Assembly (NCBI GenBank): GCA_963969395.1
Contig: OZ017804.1
Span: 6,014,001-6,078,000, forward strand
Reading direction: 5' to 3'
Origin: Pseudoscleropodium purum
Lineage: Eukaryota > Streptophyta > Bryopsida > Hypnales > Brachytheciaceae
DNA length: 64,000 nucleotides
Below the pieces are notes generated by a model. It made no database searches. It saw only the letters and a list, made by a program, of their open reading frames with translations, and was not told the DNA's origin. A program made the position numbers and the translations under genes. Shown here piece by piece: positions 1 to 11,879 of this stretch (position 1 is the first letter of the stretch; the number at the start of each line of letters is the position of its first letter).

Positions 1-1834
1 AGAAGTTGTCATAAAAGTATAAATTCTATCATTGTTCTTGCTAGCCATGTGAACAAGTTGCCTCCTATGAAGATACTTTGTCACCCACGAGTCATGCACC
101 TTGTCCATTGTCATCAATGGGGAACAAAATCCTAAAACCACCAACACAACAAAATCCAGAGCACTAAGACCCCTTTAAATTGTACACTATGCTTCCACTA
201 ATTATGATTATAAATGCGAAGTGCCTCCATTCCAACAAGTATTGAGCAATAAACAATAAAATTTGTAAACATTCAAATTTAGAAATCAAAGAAGGAAATT
301 AGACACTCCCTACAATTTGGCAGTTCTACCGTAGCAGTACATCCTTCCACTCTTGTTATGTTATCGACAAAGAACATAACCTATACAAACTACTATCAAA
401 CACATTATTGCAAACACTAAATCCCACTGAAGCATGAAGATGGCAAACTAATGACCACTCTCTGGCAACATCATGGTAACATTATGAACTTCAAGAATAC
501 AACGGTGGGGATGACTAAACACAAGTGTACATTGCAATGGTGAGAAGATTTGTTGTAATGAAGAAGATGAGTGCAAGTAAGGGAGCAAGTGGAAGATTAT
601 CACGTGGTTTAGAAAGAGCAAAAGCTTGAGACTGTCAACAATACAAATATGCAAGGAGAGAAAATTAAGTGCCAACTTGGCATTGTGAAATAAACAACAA
701 CCACCAACTAGACAATATGGGTCACTTTTCATCCTCTATATGTTTATTCTCAATTTGCTAAACATTATTTCTTGGTGCAAATTGGCACCAAGAGTCCAAA
801 AAAAAGCCCTAGTTAAAATAAATAAAATTTGTTGCTTCTCAATTTTTTCAAGGGATATTAATAATCGATTTTATTTTATACATTCATAACACTATTGAGG
901 AGGCTAAAAGGCTCCTCTACGTAAAAGACTAAAAGGCTTCTAGGAAAAATATTCTACAATTGTCAAGCTTTTAATTAAAAGAGCAAATTTGAGAGATGCA
1001 CCAATTGACAAAGTAACATGATCTCTATGGTTACATTTCTTTTATTTCTTTATCAACTGAATAACTTGGATATGTATTATCTTATATTACATGACTATAA
1101 AAACATCCCTAGTCTATTCAATTTTCCAAATTTAGTTTAAATAAAGTAAAGGGCCTAAATCCATAAGAAGTGTCTTATTGACCACTTCATATGTGAATAT
1201 TCACCATTGATGTCCTCACCATATTTAATAAAATTAAAGTACTTTGATTGAAAGTTTATTATACGTTGTATAAGTTGGCACATGTGGTGTACATCACACA
1301 AGGTAGTGACATTTTTGTAGTACCTTTTATAGACTCCCCTATAATTCATTTAATAGCTTTGCTTTGGATAGAATTCAAAATGATTGTGATTGTTACCGCA
1401 TGTGACATGATGGAAGCTGTGATAGGAGGTCCTCTGGAACGCTATATAGCAGTAATGCTCGACGCTGGAGAGTTGTGTCATCATTTTCAGTTGCAGTCAT
1501 AGCAATCAAAAGACTCCACGCTGCTACTTTTCTAATGATCAATTTGAAACAGGTAATCTCACAGAAAAGACGCCAACAATGCCAATCTGCAATTAAACTA
1601 GTTATTTTTACATATTTGTGAACCTCCGAGAAATGTCGATCACAATTCAAGCGACAAGCTGATATTAAACAACCACATCAAACAGACAAAATCTGCAAAT
1701 TCGAGAATTGATTTACATTAGAAGCAGTCTCCAAATGAAAAAGGGGAGCATTAACCAGCAACTCCGTCCCACTAAACCCAGCAGATTAATCCACACCAGC
1801 TACATTATTCCCGATATTATTATTAAGCGAGCGT
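1..1834. other. intergenic, no gene supported
   Basis: AT-rich sequence with only short open frames (under about 95 codons) that show no codon bias, splice-site pattern or family motif I recognise. The stretch 1680-1834 may be 3' UTR of the minus-strand gene that ends at 1835. Confidence 0.5.
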
Positions 1835-2218
1835 TCACAGATTGATGAACAAGGTTTGAATCCTGTTACCCTTGGAATCAACGAGAAGACCGTCGATGGA
1901 GTCTCTAACATTATCGACCAACGCCAGAATCTGGCCATCATCAAGCAAGAACGTCACCACATTGTCGTCCTTGTAGTTCGCCACTGTGAACATGCCATTC
2001 CTACCATTGCCAGTACACGTATACTGCATCCACTCACTAGGTTCAAGCTCATCCGCGGATCCGTCCGGGTTCGGCGTGACCATAATCGTCGTGTAGGCTA
2101 TCCAGTTGCGGATCGTCACAACACAACCCGCGCGGCTCAGCAACGACACCACAAGAGCAAGCTGCAACATGAAGCCAAAACGAGCTCCTGGCACAAGCCG
2201 TGTATGCTTTCGCTTCAT
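1835..2218 (-). CDS. small predicted secreted or membrane-anchored protein
   Basis: Single-exon frame of 127 aa on the minus strand; I do not recognise the family. The N-terminus is basic (MKRKHTRLVPGARFG) and is followed by a hydrophobic segment at residues 15-33 (FMLQLALVVSLLS), which reads as a signal peptide or signal anchor. The rest is a compact polar domain that begins VVTIRNWIAYTTIMVTPNP and contains YTCTGNGRNGMFTVANY and a closing acidic, hydrophobic segment. The region is clearly GC-richer than its flanks, as are the other real genes here. The ATG chosen is the first that includes the whole hydrophobic leader. A 5' UTR intron is possible but not provable. Seen: open frame, leader, base composition. 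Inferred: entry into the secretory pathway. No function is assigned. Confidence 0.6.
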   Translation of the reverse strand: MKRKHTRLVPGARFGFMLQLALVVSLLSRAGCVVTIRNWIAYTTIMVTPNPDGSADELEPSEWMQYTCTGNGRNGMFTVANYKDDNVVTFLLDDGQILALVDNVRDSIDGLLVDSKGNRIQTLFINL

Positions 2219-3160
2219 TCTGACCCTTATTAGCCAGCCTCTGAGGTGATTCCACTAACGGATTCGCACAAATATCACACATAAAGATACACAACTGCAA
2301 CACAGGGGATTGTAAATGTTTCAAGAAACACAAAAGAAACAAGATATGACCAACTCGAAATCATATACATTGTAAGGGCCTTCTAAAGCGTTACAACATT
2401 AAAAGTGTGTCGCCAGGATCACCTCAGTACAAAAAAGTGACCAGAATTTCGGCTGCTTTCAAGAATTAGGGCTTGGAATTGTCCTTGGAACACAAAACCT
2501 GTAAAAGTGGCCATGACGTCAAAAAACTCCAGCCACAGCAACCCATTAGTAATACTCAGCTCCGGGTTGAGTACGTCCTCTTGGCAAACCATCTGTAGTC
2601 ATCACCTACATCGCATCAAACATCCGAGAGATTCAAGCTGCCAAAATCAACATCTGGACAGGATGACACTCTAAGAAACAAACGAGTTCAGACTCAAAAT
2701 CATGGCAATGTGTACCTGCAGCAAAATGGCTCAACAATTAATGCCATTGCCATAGCTACTCCGGTGACGGACCTCGTACTTCCTGTGCTTTGCCGCTTTC
2801 CGTGATATGAAGGAGGAGTTAAATTCGGGACCTAACACAGAATGTGGTACCGCAATCCCGCTATTAATTAGGTGATGTGTAGGTTGTGATCGTGACGGGA
2901 ATTTGCGCGCAGGACGGCGAAGAAGGGCAAATTAATTGACATGGTGACGTACTGACGGACTGCACTCTCTCTCTCTCGAGCATAACAAGGAACTTAGAGC
3001 GGGCGATCCTCAGGAAGCTCGGTGGAGTGATGAGACTTGATGAGTCTGGATGAAAGTAGTGTCGATGATTTTGTTTCAGCAGATTTGGATGAATGTATGC
3101 AGAGGTATCATTGTTGTAGTCGATTTCAAGACTAGCCTGATTTATCCTTGTAACGTAGAA
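2219..3160. promoter_or_regulatory. probable promoter/5' region of the minus-strand small-protein gene
   Basis: Less AT-rich than the distal intergenic DNA. It includes a CT-rich microsatellite near 2966-2980, common near plant transcription starts. No protein-coding frame in it is convincing. Confidence 0.3.
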
Positions 3161-3650
3161 GCACCAGTAGTGGATCATTTAAGCATCTGTGGACCAAGTG
3201 GAGAGGAGTATGAAATTGTTGGAATTTTTCCCATTCAGGAAGATACAAAATATGGGGATGGCAAAATTTTCAGAAATTAACTCCAAATATTGAAATTACT
3301 GTGAATTTTGGGAGGCAAAAAGTACACTTCACTAGTAAGCAAACTCTAGAGTTTTACAATTCGGATCAAGAAAGGCACTAGTTTCAATTCATGGGGTCAT
3401 TGCAACAACGATAACAATACATGTAGGCTGACATATTGGTTAGCCCGATGTTCAAATGAACATACTGTGGACATTAGAAAGAAACATGTTAGACTCAGCT
3501 CCATAATATTCAATTAGGTTCAACCTAGTATTCAATTAGGCTTAGCTTCCATAATTTATTTCTTGAATTCTTGACTCCCTTGATTAGAATTACTCTCCTC
3601 TAGAATACAAGTATTGGATGTGGTCCACTACTGGTGCTTCTACCTTAATA
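3160..3650. repeat. inverted-repeat pair (possible MITE remnant)
   Basis: The 20-bp sequence GTAGAAGCACCAGTAGTGGA near 3159-3178 recurs inverted near 3624-3645 (TCCACTACTGGTGCTTCTAC), with about 450 bp between the arms. The arms are nearly identical and the interior has no convincing gene, so a non-autonomous DNA transposon remnant is likely. No target-site duplication is evident. Confidence 0.45.
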
Positions 3651-3805
3651 AGGGAGCAAAAACTAGTGTCACCTGAGTGCAAAATTAGTGTTACTTCCAT
3701 TGTAGAACTAAGGTAGAAGAACCTAAATGCGACACTTGAGGCCTTATTAAACCTTAGATGCTAAATTACAACTTACAAACTCATATGTTGTTTGCCATTG
3801 GGATG

Positions 3806-4108
3806 TCGTTTCATTAGAAGATTTTAGGAGGTCTAGGAGGGCTGTTTCAAGTTGGTGCTCCCCATAGTTCTTCCAATAGTAAAAAGAACACTCCGTTGTC
3901 AGAAAAAAAATTTTGAGAAAAAACTTAAATTAAATTAAATTTCTTAAAATGAAAAACAAAGTTGAAAAAAAGTTTAATTTAAATTTAATTTTTGGAAAAT
4001 GACATGGCAATCGTTCTACCACGTCAAGCAACAGGTTTTGACGAGTTCGTAGAGTTAGAAAATGTCAAGGAACTCGCAACCCTCCCAGACCCCTAAAAGT
4101 CTTCTATT
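3806..4108. mobile_element. MITE-like element, family M2 (about 300 bp)
   Basis: The ends are inverted: TAGAAGATTTTAGGAGGTCT at the left and, read inverted, TAGAAGACTTTTAGGGGTCT at the right. An internal AT-rich palindrome and a core with paired TGACATGGCA / ACCACGTCA half-sites lie at 4000-4026. Related copies lie near 20.12-20.34, 57.65-57.88, 60.29-60.51 and 60.96-61.26 kb. There is no coding capacity. Confidence 0.6.
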
Positions 4109-4204
4109 GGTAATGCTACAAAAGTGATGACTAAGCCCTCCTTCCACTTCTTTAAAATAAAAAAATATAAAAAAATATAAATTTTAAATTAAAAATAATA
4201 ATAA

Positions 4205-4700
4205 TAATTCATAACTTTGACATGGTTAGTTAGAATGCCATGAAACAAAGCCCATGCATCCCTCTTCGCAAAGAGCTTTTTGATAGTATTGCACAAACGC
4301 AAACAAGAATTACCATGGTTGAAGAGATCTTAACGTAACAAACAAAATAAATTAAACAAAACATAACAAAAAATCTAATTTAACATATAGTCTAATATGT
4401 CTTATGTCATTGCTATAATATAATAAAATAACAGTAAAAATAATTTTTTATTTTTTCAATTCATAAAAAAATTAAAATCCAATATTTTTGCATTATAGAT
4501 CGAAATGCCATGAAACAAAAGCTATGCACCTTTCCTTGCAAAGATCTATCAAATAATACCATAAATGCAACTTGGTTGGTGCACACTCCAAGAGATATAT
4601 AATATAAGAGTTAAAAATAATTCAAAAATCTATAACTTTCACATTGTAGTTCCAAATGCTACAAAACAAAGTCATGCACCCATGGGTCATTGCAAAAAAC
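4205..4700. repeat. three diverged copies of dispersed repeat family R3
   Basis: Around 4230-4345, 4500-4600 and 4640-4690 the text recurs as 'AATGCCATGAAACAAAG..CATGCACC..CGCAAAGAGCTTT', partly followed by 'CATAACAAACAAAA'. The same family occurs inverted at 11.88-13.06 kb and direct at 19.60-19.78 kb. Confidence 0.5.
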
Positions 4701-5950
4701 ATTGGTTCTATTTTTCATCACAATTGAAGTGATGTTGTTGTCTTTTAGTATAAATTCTAGATCCCAATCCTAAAAATTTAAAATTTCTATTGGAGATATC
4801 TGACTTCATAATAATTAAATCCCTTATTTTTTAGAATAAAAAAAAATTATTTTGTACTTAAAATTCAATTTTGTTAATTTGTCATACTTTAAGATTTAAG
4901 GATTTTCATTATGTTTAGAGTATCCGAATTAAATAATCTAGGGTTGAAATTTTGGTGGCCTATTTCTATTTTTTGGTAAAATTTGGTTACCATCAAATCT
5001 TCTCAAATGGCCAATTTTTAATATTTTTGGGGTAATGGTTTTCTATTTATTATTAATTTATACCTCATTGTTTCTATTTTCTAAGTACACTTGAACCATT
5101 CTTTTTATTACTATTATCTCCATTTTTGCCTAAAGATTGATATCATTTTCAATACTTTTGTAAACAATGTAATTGTAAATATATCAACAAAGAAAAACTT
5201 GTAGTTTTGATAGGTGCAAATTCACATATAATCACCCTATTGATTATGTAACATACAAGCATAGAGCATCTTCACTTTTATTTCATTTTCAATCACTCCC
5301 ATATATGTTCTTGTTGCCTTGATATACTTTGAATTCTTTGTAATTAAAATTAGAAAACACCTCTATCCCATTTTAAACTTTGACCTATGTTTTTCATTTT
5401 AATTTCTCCTATTAGATACTTATAAATAAAATTTCTAGGTGTATTTTGGACCTTTAGTCTTAGAACATGACATATGATCAAGTTCAGTATATTCCAATCA
5501 TTGAATGTCAAGTTTTACAATTGGTTGCAGCATTTTTCCAAGGGCTGTAAACCTATGCATTGAGGGTTGTATAAAGTAGAATTACCCATTACCATACAGA
5601 TTTGCAATCTAGGTACTTTAGAGAATCTATTTATGAGCTCTCATATTTTTCAAAGATAAAATTGTCTAAGAGAAGTCAATTGCAAAAAGAATGAAATCAT
5701 TCCAACAAAAATTGAATTAATTGTGATTTTTCAAAGCTGAATGTAAAATTGTGAGTAGACCCTTGTTGAAGCATGATCAAACCATTATTGAAGCATGGGC
5801 TGATGTGTCCACTCTCCAATGCATTGCCATCATGAAAATAGATTAGTAAGATTGTGGTAATAGATGGGGCTAGTGATAGAAATGGGAGGAACCAATAGGT
5901 GGTAGAATTGGGAAAATGGTGGTATTGGGTAGTTCTACCTTAACTGTAAT
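4701..5950. other. AT-rich intergenic, nothing recognised
   Basis: No frame longer than about 60 codons, no family motif and no tandem structure that I can support. Confidence 0.4.
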
Positions 5951-6881
5951 TAACCCCTAAAGGTCAAAACTCTGTTTTTTTGGCAACATAGTGATTTTGA
6001 GCAGCTCACTGTGAATGGAGTTTCCATTTTTTTTTTCTGAAATTTTCACACAACATGTACCCGAGGAGTATTTTTAAGTCCCAACAATTTTCATAACTTT
6101 TGACTATGTGGTTCAAAAGTTATTGTATGATATGTGATTTTCAATGCTTGGTGGGCAGCCCAAAAATTTCTTAAAAAATCACTTTTTTCAAAAATAAAAA
6201 TTTTCAATTGGTTTTCTAGATTAATATATACAAAAAGATTTAAATCATTCCATTTTGATTTACAAGATGAAAGTTATGAGGTGTTCTAGTTTGCGGGTAG
6301 TTATGGATTCTCTACTCAAAAATAAACTTTGGAGTCCTTTATTTAACTTAATTTTTAATATTTTTTGAAAAAATCAAAAATTAAAGTGTAGATTGTTTAT
6401 TACTACATTACCACCTTTGGGATTGGAAAATTTTCAATTTTATAATTAAATTCTTAATAATTTAGTGTTTTGAATCACTTTGTACTTCTTTCTACTTACT
6501 ATTTTTTTCCTATATGTTGTGCAATTCCAAATGATCTAAAATTTTTCAAGAATGTAGCAAACTTGCCATGAAGAATGAATCCAAAGAAGCACCACCATTT
6601 TGGACATTTTTTCATACAAATATGACCTTGTGAAGTGCAGCTGCCCGTATTTTCACAGGGCCAAAAAAATGACTTTTGTCACTTCAAACATTAATATCTT
6701 GCAATCTACACGGTGGAAAATGCTGAAATTTTTTCTACGTCTTTTCAATTTAGAGTAATACAAGATCCTACGGTTAAATGTGTTCAAAAATGTTTTTCAT
6801 CTAAAATTTGATGCTTGTATCAGAAATGGCAGTTTAAGAGCATTTTTGGTGGAGACATAGTTTCTGACCTTTAGGGGTTAA
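5951..6881. mobile_element. TTAA-flanked inverted-terminal element E1 (931 bp)
   Basis: Bounded by TTAA on both sides, with perfect inverted termini CCCCTAAAGGTCA (left, from 5955) and TGACCTTTAGGGG (right, ending 6877). The interior is AT-rich and non-coding. Termini beginning CCCC next to a TTAA target match the piggyBac-type pattern; a Tc1/mariner-like TA target cannot be excluded. The termini relate to those at 28.2, 53.5 and 20.9/23.4 kb, but the interior differs. Confidence 0.7.
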
Positions 6882-6949
6882 GATAGAAACGTATTGTAAT
6901 CGAATCCTTACGGAATTTTTTTTCCTTTTCTCACAAATTGAGAAATTCA

Positions 6950-8308
6950 ATTGCAAGAGTGAAAAGAAACATTCACAGTTTACACTCCACCAAGGAGGCA
7001 CCCCCACCCGTCACCAGCCAAACACGAAACCCTAAATTCTAAAACCCAAAACCCCATACTCGTAATACTCGTGGGCCACCCTCGTCTTTCGTAATCAGTT
7101 ACGGAGCGATGCTGCGTCGCCTCCACCTGCTGCTGCTTGCCTATCGTCCCCTTCTCTGCTGGGTGTGTCTCGCTTCCTACGTCTGCCCTGCCATCGATCT
7201 ATCCAATTCGTCTTCATATCCTCCTTCAATCGATCTATCCTGTTTGGCGGCACTCGCAGTTAGCGGGCCCACATTGAAATTCCGCGTTGGGTAGTGGGCT
7301 CGGGTCTTTAGTTGACATTGTGCAAAGACTCGCTCGCTTCGAGAAGATAAGTGAAGTAGTCTTGCAGGTGAGATCCGTCGAAGTGGTTCGGTTTCCCATT
7401 CGAGACGGACGCCTTGCTCGTAGGTGGCTAACTAACTCTTCAATTCCATCTCCGAAACCGGGGTGAGTTCTTATCGCAATTGAGTCGTGCTGTGCGATTC
7501 GCGTGAGTTAGTCCTTGCGACAGCGTAGGGTCTTAGGGTCTTCGTGCGTTTTGCATTGGGTCTTGAAGAGAGGCTGCCAGAGCGCCCCGGAAAGTTCTAC
7601 ATCTCCTCAATTGTAAAGTGAGTTACAAATTGTCGACTACTTATTCATTCATTTCTGTAAGCTTCGACATTCTGATGAGCTGCTTGAAGATCTTGTTTCC
7701 ATGCCTAGAGTTTTTCTCGGTTATCAGGAAATTGCAAGCGCAAGAGCTATTTTCCGGTCATCTTTTAAGATTGTTTTTTGAGGTTTCTTTCGTTAGTCCT
7801 GACAGGGAAGAGCATTTGTTTGTTTGGGGTTTGACCCTATAGTGGTTGGTTTTGCAAGCGCTAAGGGGCTAGTATTGTTTGGAGATTTGAATCATTGAAG
7901 CCCCTGATTTGCTTTGATGAAGGCTTTGTAGATTGTTTTTCCTCTAATTGTTGTGGTTTCAGAATGGTTCTTAGTATATTCTAGACAGGATTCATGCTAC
8001 TTTATGGACCTTGTGACTAGACACCAAATGTATTTTGTATTTATTGCAAACTCGTACTATTCCTTTGCTGTTTTGAAGCATTGACAGCAAGATCATTGTA
8101 GAAAGGTTATGTAGAGATTTGGAAAGTTTCTATTTATTTGGTATCCAAGTCAGTGTGTTTCATCTTAGTTTGTTGAGTTCTTGTAAGAGGTTGTATGCCT
8201 ATCGGCCTCCCTGTTGTTGTTGAACTTTAAGGTCGGGAAAATTTTCTTTGTTTTGTCAACGTGAGGACTTCCTTCTCTGGTTAAAGTTTTTGCTATTTTT
8301 CATGACAG
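6950..8308 (+). promoter_or_regulatory. promoter, 5'UTR exon and 5'UTR intron of PRS
   Basis: A GC-rich island (7000-7600) follows the TTAA element. It has a telo-box-like AAACCCTAA near 7028, common in promoters of plant growth and housekeeping genes. A consensus donor AAA|GTGAGT at 7617/7618 and an acceptor TGACAG ending at 8308 suggest a 5'UTR exon at about 7100-7617 and a 691-bp leader intron. The small frame at 7109-7294 is probably leader sequence, not a gene. Confidence 0.5.
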
Positions 8309-8324
8309 TTTTCGTAGAGATTAC

Positions 8325-11161
8325 ATGCTCAAATTGGATTACATGTTGGGTCTGGCCTCTCTAGGCTCCTGCTTCTCCCGTCCTCGCCTCGTCCCCTTGG
8401 GTCTGGCCACTCCAGGCTCTCGGTTGGTGTCCTGCTCCGTCATCACGCCGCAGGTGCAGCCGCCTGTCGAGGCTGTCGCTGCTGTGGCCTTGGCGATGGC
8501 CACTGACGCCTCTGCTCACGGTCCATCCTCGACTGACATTTACGCAGGCATTTCGACCATCCCTATCAGTGCCTCGTTAATCGGCTCCGGCGTTGATGCC
8601 AACGAGCTTAGAGGGGACGTCTGCAGTCTCACTGATCGACCCAGTAAGAAGCAGGTACTGCCGGACCCTCACTGGAATATATGTGCTCTGTTTAGGACAT
8701 GTTGAAAGTGTCGGACCACGTGGCGCTTTGGGACGCATTGGAACGAATTTGTGATCGAGGATACAATTAGTGGCCTCAATGATAGTCCACTTGGCTAATT
8801 GTCTCTCTGCCAATACTGTGTGTTCCTTGAGACGTTTTGGGGAGTCGTCGATCGATTTTGGAGAGCCTTGAGTCTTTGGGATGAATATTGCAGTTCTCTT
8901 TGACCTTTTTTCAGTTGCAAAGAGCTTAGGTCAGAACGTGTTGGAAATTCCAGGTCTACCTATTTTATTGTGATGAGACGAAAGAACTCGCCCAACGCAT
9001 TGCTGCAGAAACCGACTCTGTTGAACTCAAGCCTATCAAATGGGGGTATGTTTGCATCTTGTGTGCGCCATTTCATCCTGCATTGATTATTTCTTTTTAA
9101 GTTTCTTCATTGTTTCACCTTTCGTGAGCTCGAGGAAGGCACTGTTTGGGTACATTATTGTCTTCACAGTCTGGTAGTGTGAACATGTGCACACGGGGAT
9201 GGGGATTACTATAGTTAACTTGACTTTTTAAATAATAGCTCGACGCATATTGATCTAGTCACTCTGAGGTTGTGTATTCTAATACCTAGTGTGATGTAAC
9301 AGGACGTTCGCTGATGGTTTTCCAAACCTTTTTGTGCCAAGTGCTCATGGAATTCGTGGTCAACATGTGGCCTTTCTAGCATCATTTAGTTCACCGGCAG
9401 TCATTTTTGAGCAGCTCTCAATTATCTATGCCTTGCCTCGAATGTTCGTTGCGTCATTCACTCTGGTACTGCCATTTTTCCCCACGGGAACGTTGGAGCG
9501 CATGGAAGACGAGGGGGACATTGCTACTGCATTCACACTAGCAAGAATTGTTTCCAATATTCCAATTTCAAGGGGTGGGCCAACCAGCCTTGTTATTTTT
9601 GACATCCATGCGCTTCAAGTGAGTACATTGCTATTATCGCATCAATTGTCATGGAATAGCATAGTCCTTTCAAAGCACGCAGTTCCTTCGTATCCTCAAA
9701 GGACATATTGTCGTGCTTGATGTTCAATTTGAGAAGTAATGCTTTTCAGGAAAGATTTTACTTTGGTGACAATGTCTTGCCATGCTTTGAAAGTGGTATC
9801 CCATTACTTAAGCATCGTCTCCACCAGCTTCCAGACTCTAACAATGTGAGCGTTTTCCCTCTCTCTACAATGTCGAGTGCTTTAATTACGTGTTGTTCAT
9901 TGTTCTTGTGGAGGTTCATATTTCCGAGGTTTTCTTTGTTTGTGTTCGCTCTTCAATTTCAAATTTGACATCCCGATTAGGTATAACTCTAACAGGTGTC
10001 GTCGTTGTGAATGAAAGGTAACCATTGCATTTCCTGACGAGGGTGCTTGGAAACGATTCTACAAGCAACTGCAGCACTTTCCCACGGTATCTTTACTTTT
10101 GAATGGAATTTTGGTTCTTGATCTGCAAAATTTCATGTGCTGGACATTAATTTGGGCTTGAGCTTTGACAGATGCCTGGATTAGTTTCATAATGTATCTT
10201 ATTAGAAGTGCTCTGGTTATGTGTAGGTCATATGTACGAAGGTCAGGGATGGGAACAACCGCATCGTTAAGCTGAAGGAAGGCGACCCAACTGGGCGTCA
10301 TGTTGTAATTGTGGACGACTTGGTGCAGTCCGGAGGCACTTTGATCGAGTGCCAGGTCGGTCTTAAAACCACATTCCGATCTCCTGTCCCCATCATAGCA
10401 TATAGCTAATGATTTCGGGGGCACTAGAGTAGGCTTCAGTACTGAGGCCATATTTCAGTGGCACTTTTTTAGACTTGTCATTATCTCGCAATATTTGGTG
10501 CAAACGCTTTATTTGCCATTGATTCGTACAAGCTTCTTCCTCTGGTAGGAGATGTAATTGTCTCAGGTTTAAGAGGTTGATTCCAGGGAGTGCTCTGTAT
10601 CTGACGACGTCACTTTTTGTGAAATTATTATGTTTAGACTAAGCTCTTGGCTGATCTCTTGGAGACCCTGCATGTATAACGAGGTTGCGACATTACATTC
10701 TGTACTCTGATTCTGAATATCCTGTTTGGCTTGGGTGCGTCGTGCAGAAGCTTTTAGCGACCATGGGGGCAAGCAAAGTGAGTGCTTACGTGACTCACGG
10801 AGTGTTTCCTAAGAGATCATGGGAGCGGTTCTTACACGATAATGGAGGCACGTATTCTACTCTAGCATTGACATCCTTTTAGATGGTTGCACAGGTTCAC
10901 GATGTTAGACCTCACAGAAGATATCGTTTGTGGAACTGAGTGCGTGGAGCATTTTGTGCGAACTGCGTGGTAAGCTTTTGTATGGCGATTTTCGGGTTGA
11001 TTAATTTGGTTTTGGGTTGTGATGCAGAGGGCGCAGCTCATGGGTTTGCTCACTTTTGGCTGACCGACTCATGTGCAAGCACAGTTAAAGATGTGAGGGG
11101 GGTTGAACCTTTTGAAGTTCTGAGTCTGGCGGGTTCAATAGCTGTTGCGTTGCATATCTAG
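8325..11161 (+). CDS. PRS: ribose-phosphate pyrophosphokinase (PRPP synthetase), plant PRS3/PRS4 type
   Basis: Makes PRPP from ribose 5-phosphate and ATP for purine, pyrimidine, His, Trp and NAD synthesis. Coding exons: 8325-8654, 8954-9045, 9303-9618, 9750-9845, 10018-10086, 10227-10355, 10748-10847 and 11028-11161; they join in frame to 421 aa. Residues 1-110 are a poorly conserved, Ser/Ala-rich extension that could be an organelle transit peptide. The catalytic part starts at [19 protein letters not shown]. Diagnostic stretches are [35 protein letters not shown] and the PRPP-binding loop [17 protein letters not shown] (Asp331-Asp332); the C-terminus is [15 protein letters not shown]. The motif set matches the plant class II (PRS3/PRS4) enzymes as I know them. 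The intron at 10848-11027 uses a GC donor; all other introns are GT-AG. The start is uncertain: ATGs at 8325 and 8343 are both plausible. Localisation is inferred. Confidence 0.92.
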
Positions 11162-11879
11162 GAGTTTCCCCAAGAAAGTACTTGGCGTTCTGACCACACT
11201 TGTGGTTTCATAAATTCCCAGCTGGCATGATTCTCAACTTCCACACACTCGCAGTTGACATCAAAATAGCACCCATCCACAAGACTCCATGTTTTTTATT
11301 TGAGATTTGAAATTATTCATATTTCTGGACAACTAAGGAAGCAAAATCAAATCTATTGCATGCACGTTTCAAAAAAATTCAAAATTTCAATGTAGATATA
11401 TACATAGATGTATAATAGTGCTGAATGTTAAGGTTTGAAACAAACTTCTGTGTTGGTTTTACATTTAGAAATGTTGATTGGGCTCTCAACTTCAAATTGC
11501 CATAATTATTAACTATAAAATCTATTTTGAAGTTTTATAGGGGAGCAAAGATTAGATTTGGAAAGCTCAATTTCACTACTATGACTTCAGAGAGAAAATT
11601 ATTTTCAATGTCAAAATAAGTTTTTGAACATAAGGTCAAGTGCTAAAATGCACTTTATAGGGAATTTAAAAATAAAAAAATCTTTTGTAAATTTGATTAA
11701 AACATAAGATTCGAACTTAATTGAATTATATGAATATATTAGTAAGAAAGTCACAAAATTTGTATCATCCATTTTTCAATAAGTGCAAAAAATGTATGAT
11801 TGTTTGTAAGAAATGTTTTGGCTTAATAGAAAATGACCAAGGTAATCTTTGAACCTCTTTAGAAACTATAACATCTGTT
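11162..11879. other. PRS 3' flank and AT-rich intergenic
   Basis: About 100-150 bp of less AT-rich sequence is probably the 3' UTR. The rest is AT-rich with no supportable feature. Confidence 0.4.

Noticed and set aside
1856..2233. 125-codon plus-strand frame opposite the small secreted protein
   Set aside because: Arg/His-rich shadow frame. The minus frame has a leader and balanced composition.
7020..7060. AAACCCTAA words as an interstitial telomere
   Set aside because: Only one or two units; a promoter telo-box is sufficient.
7109..7294. 61-codon frame upstream of PRS as a gene
   Set aside because: Lies in the probable PRS leader and lacks any protein-like feature beyond a hydrophobic start.
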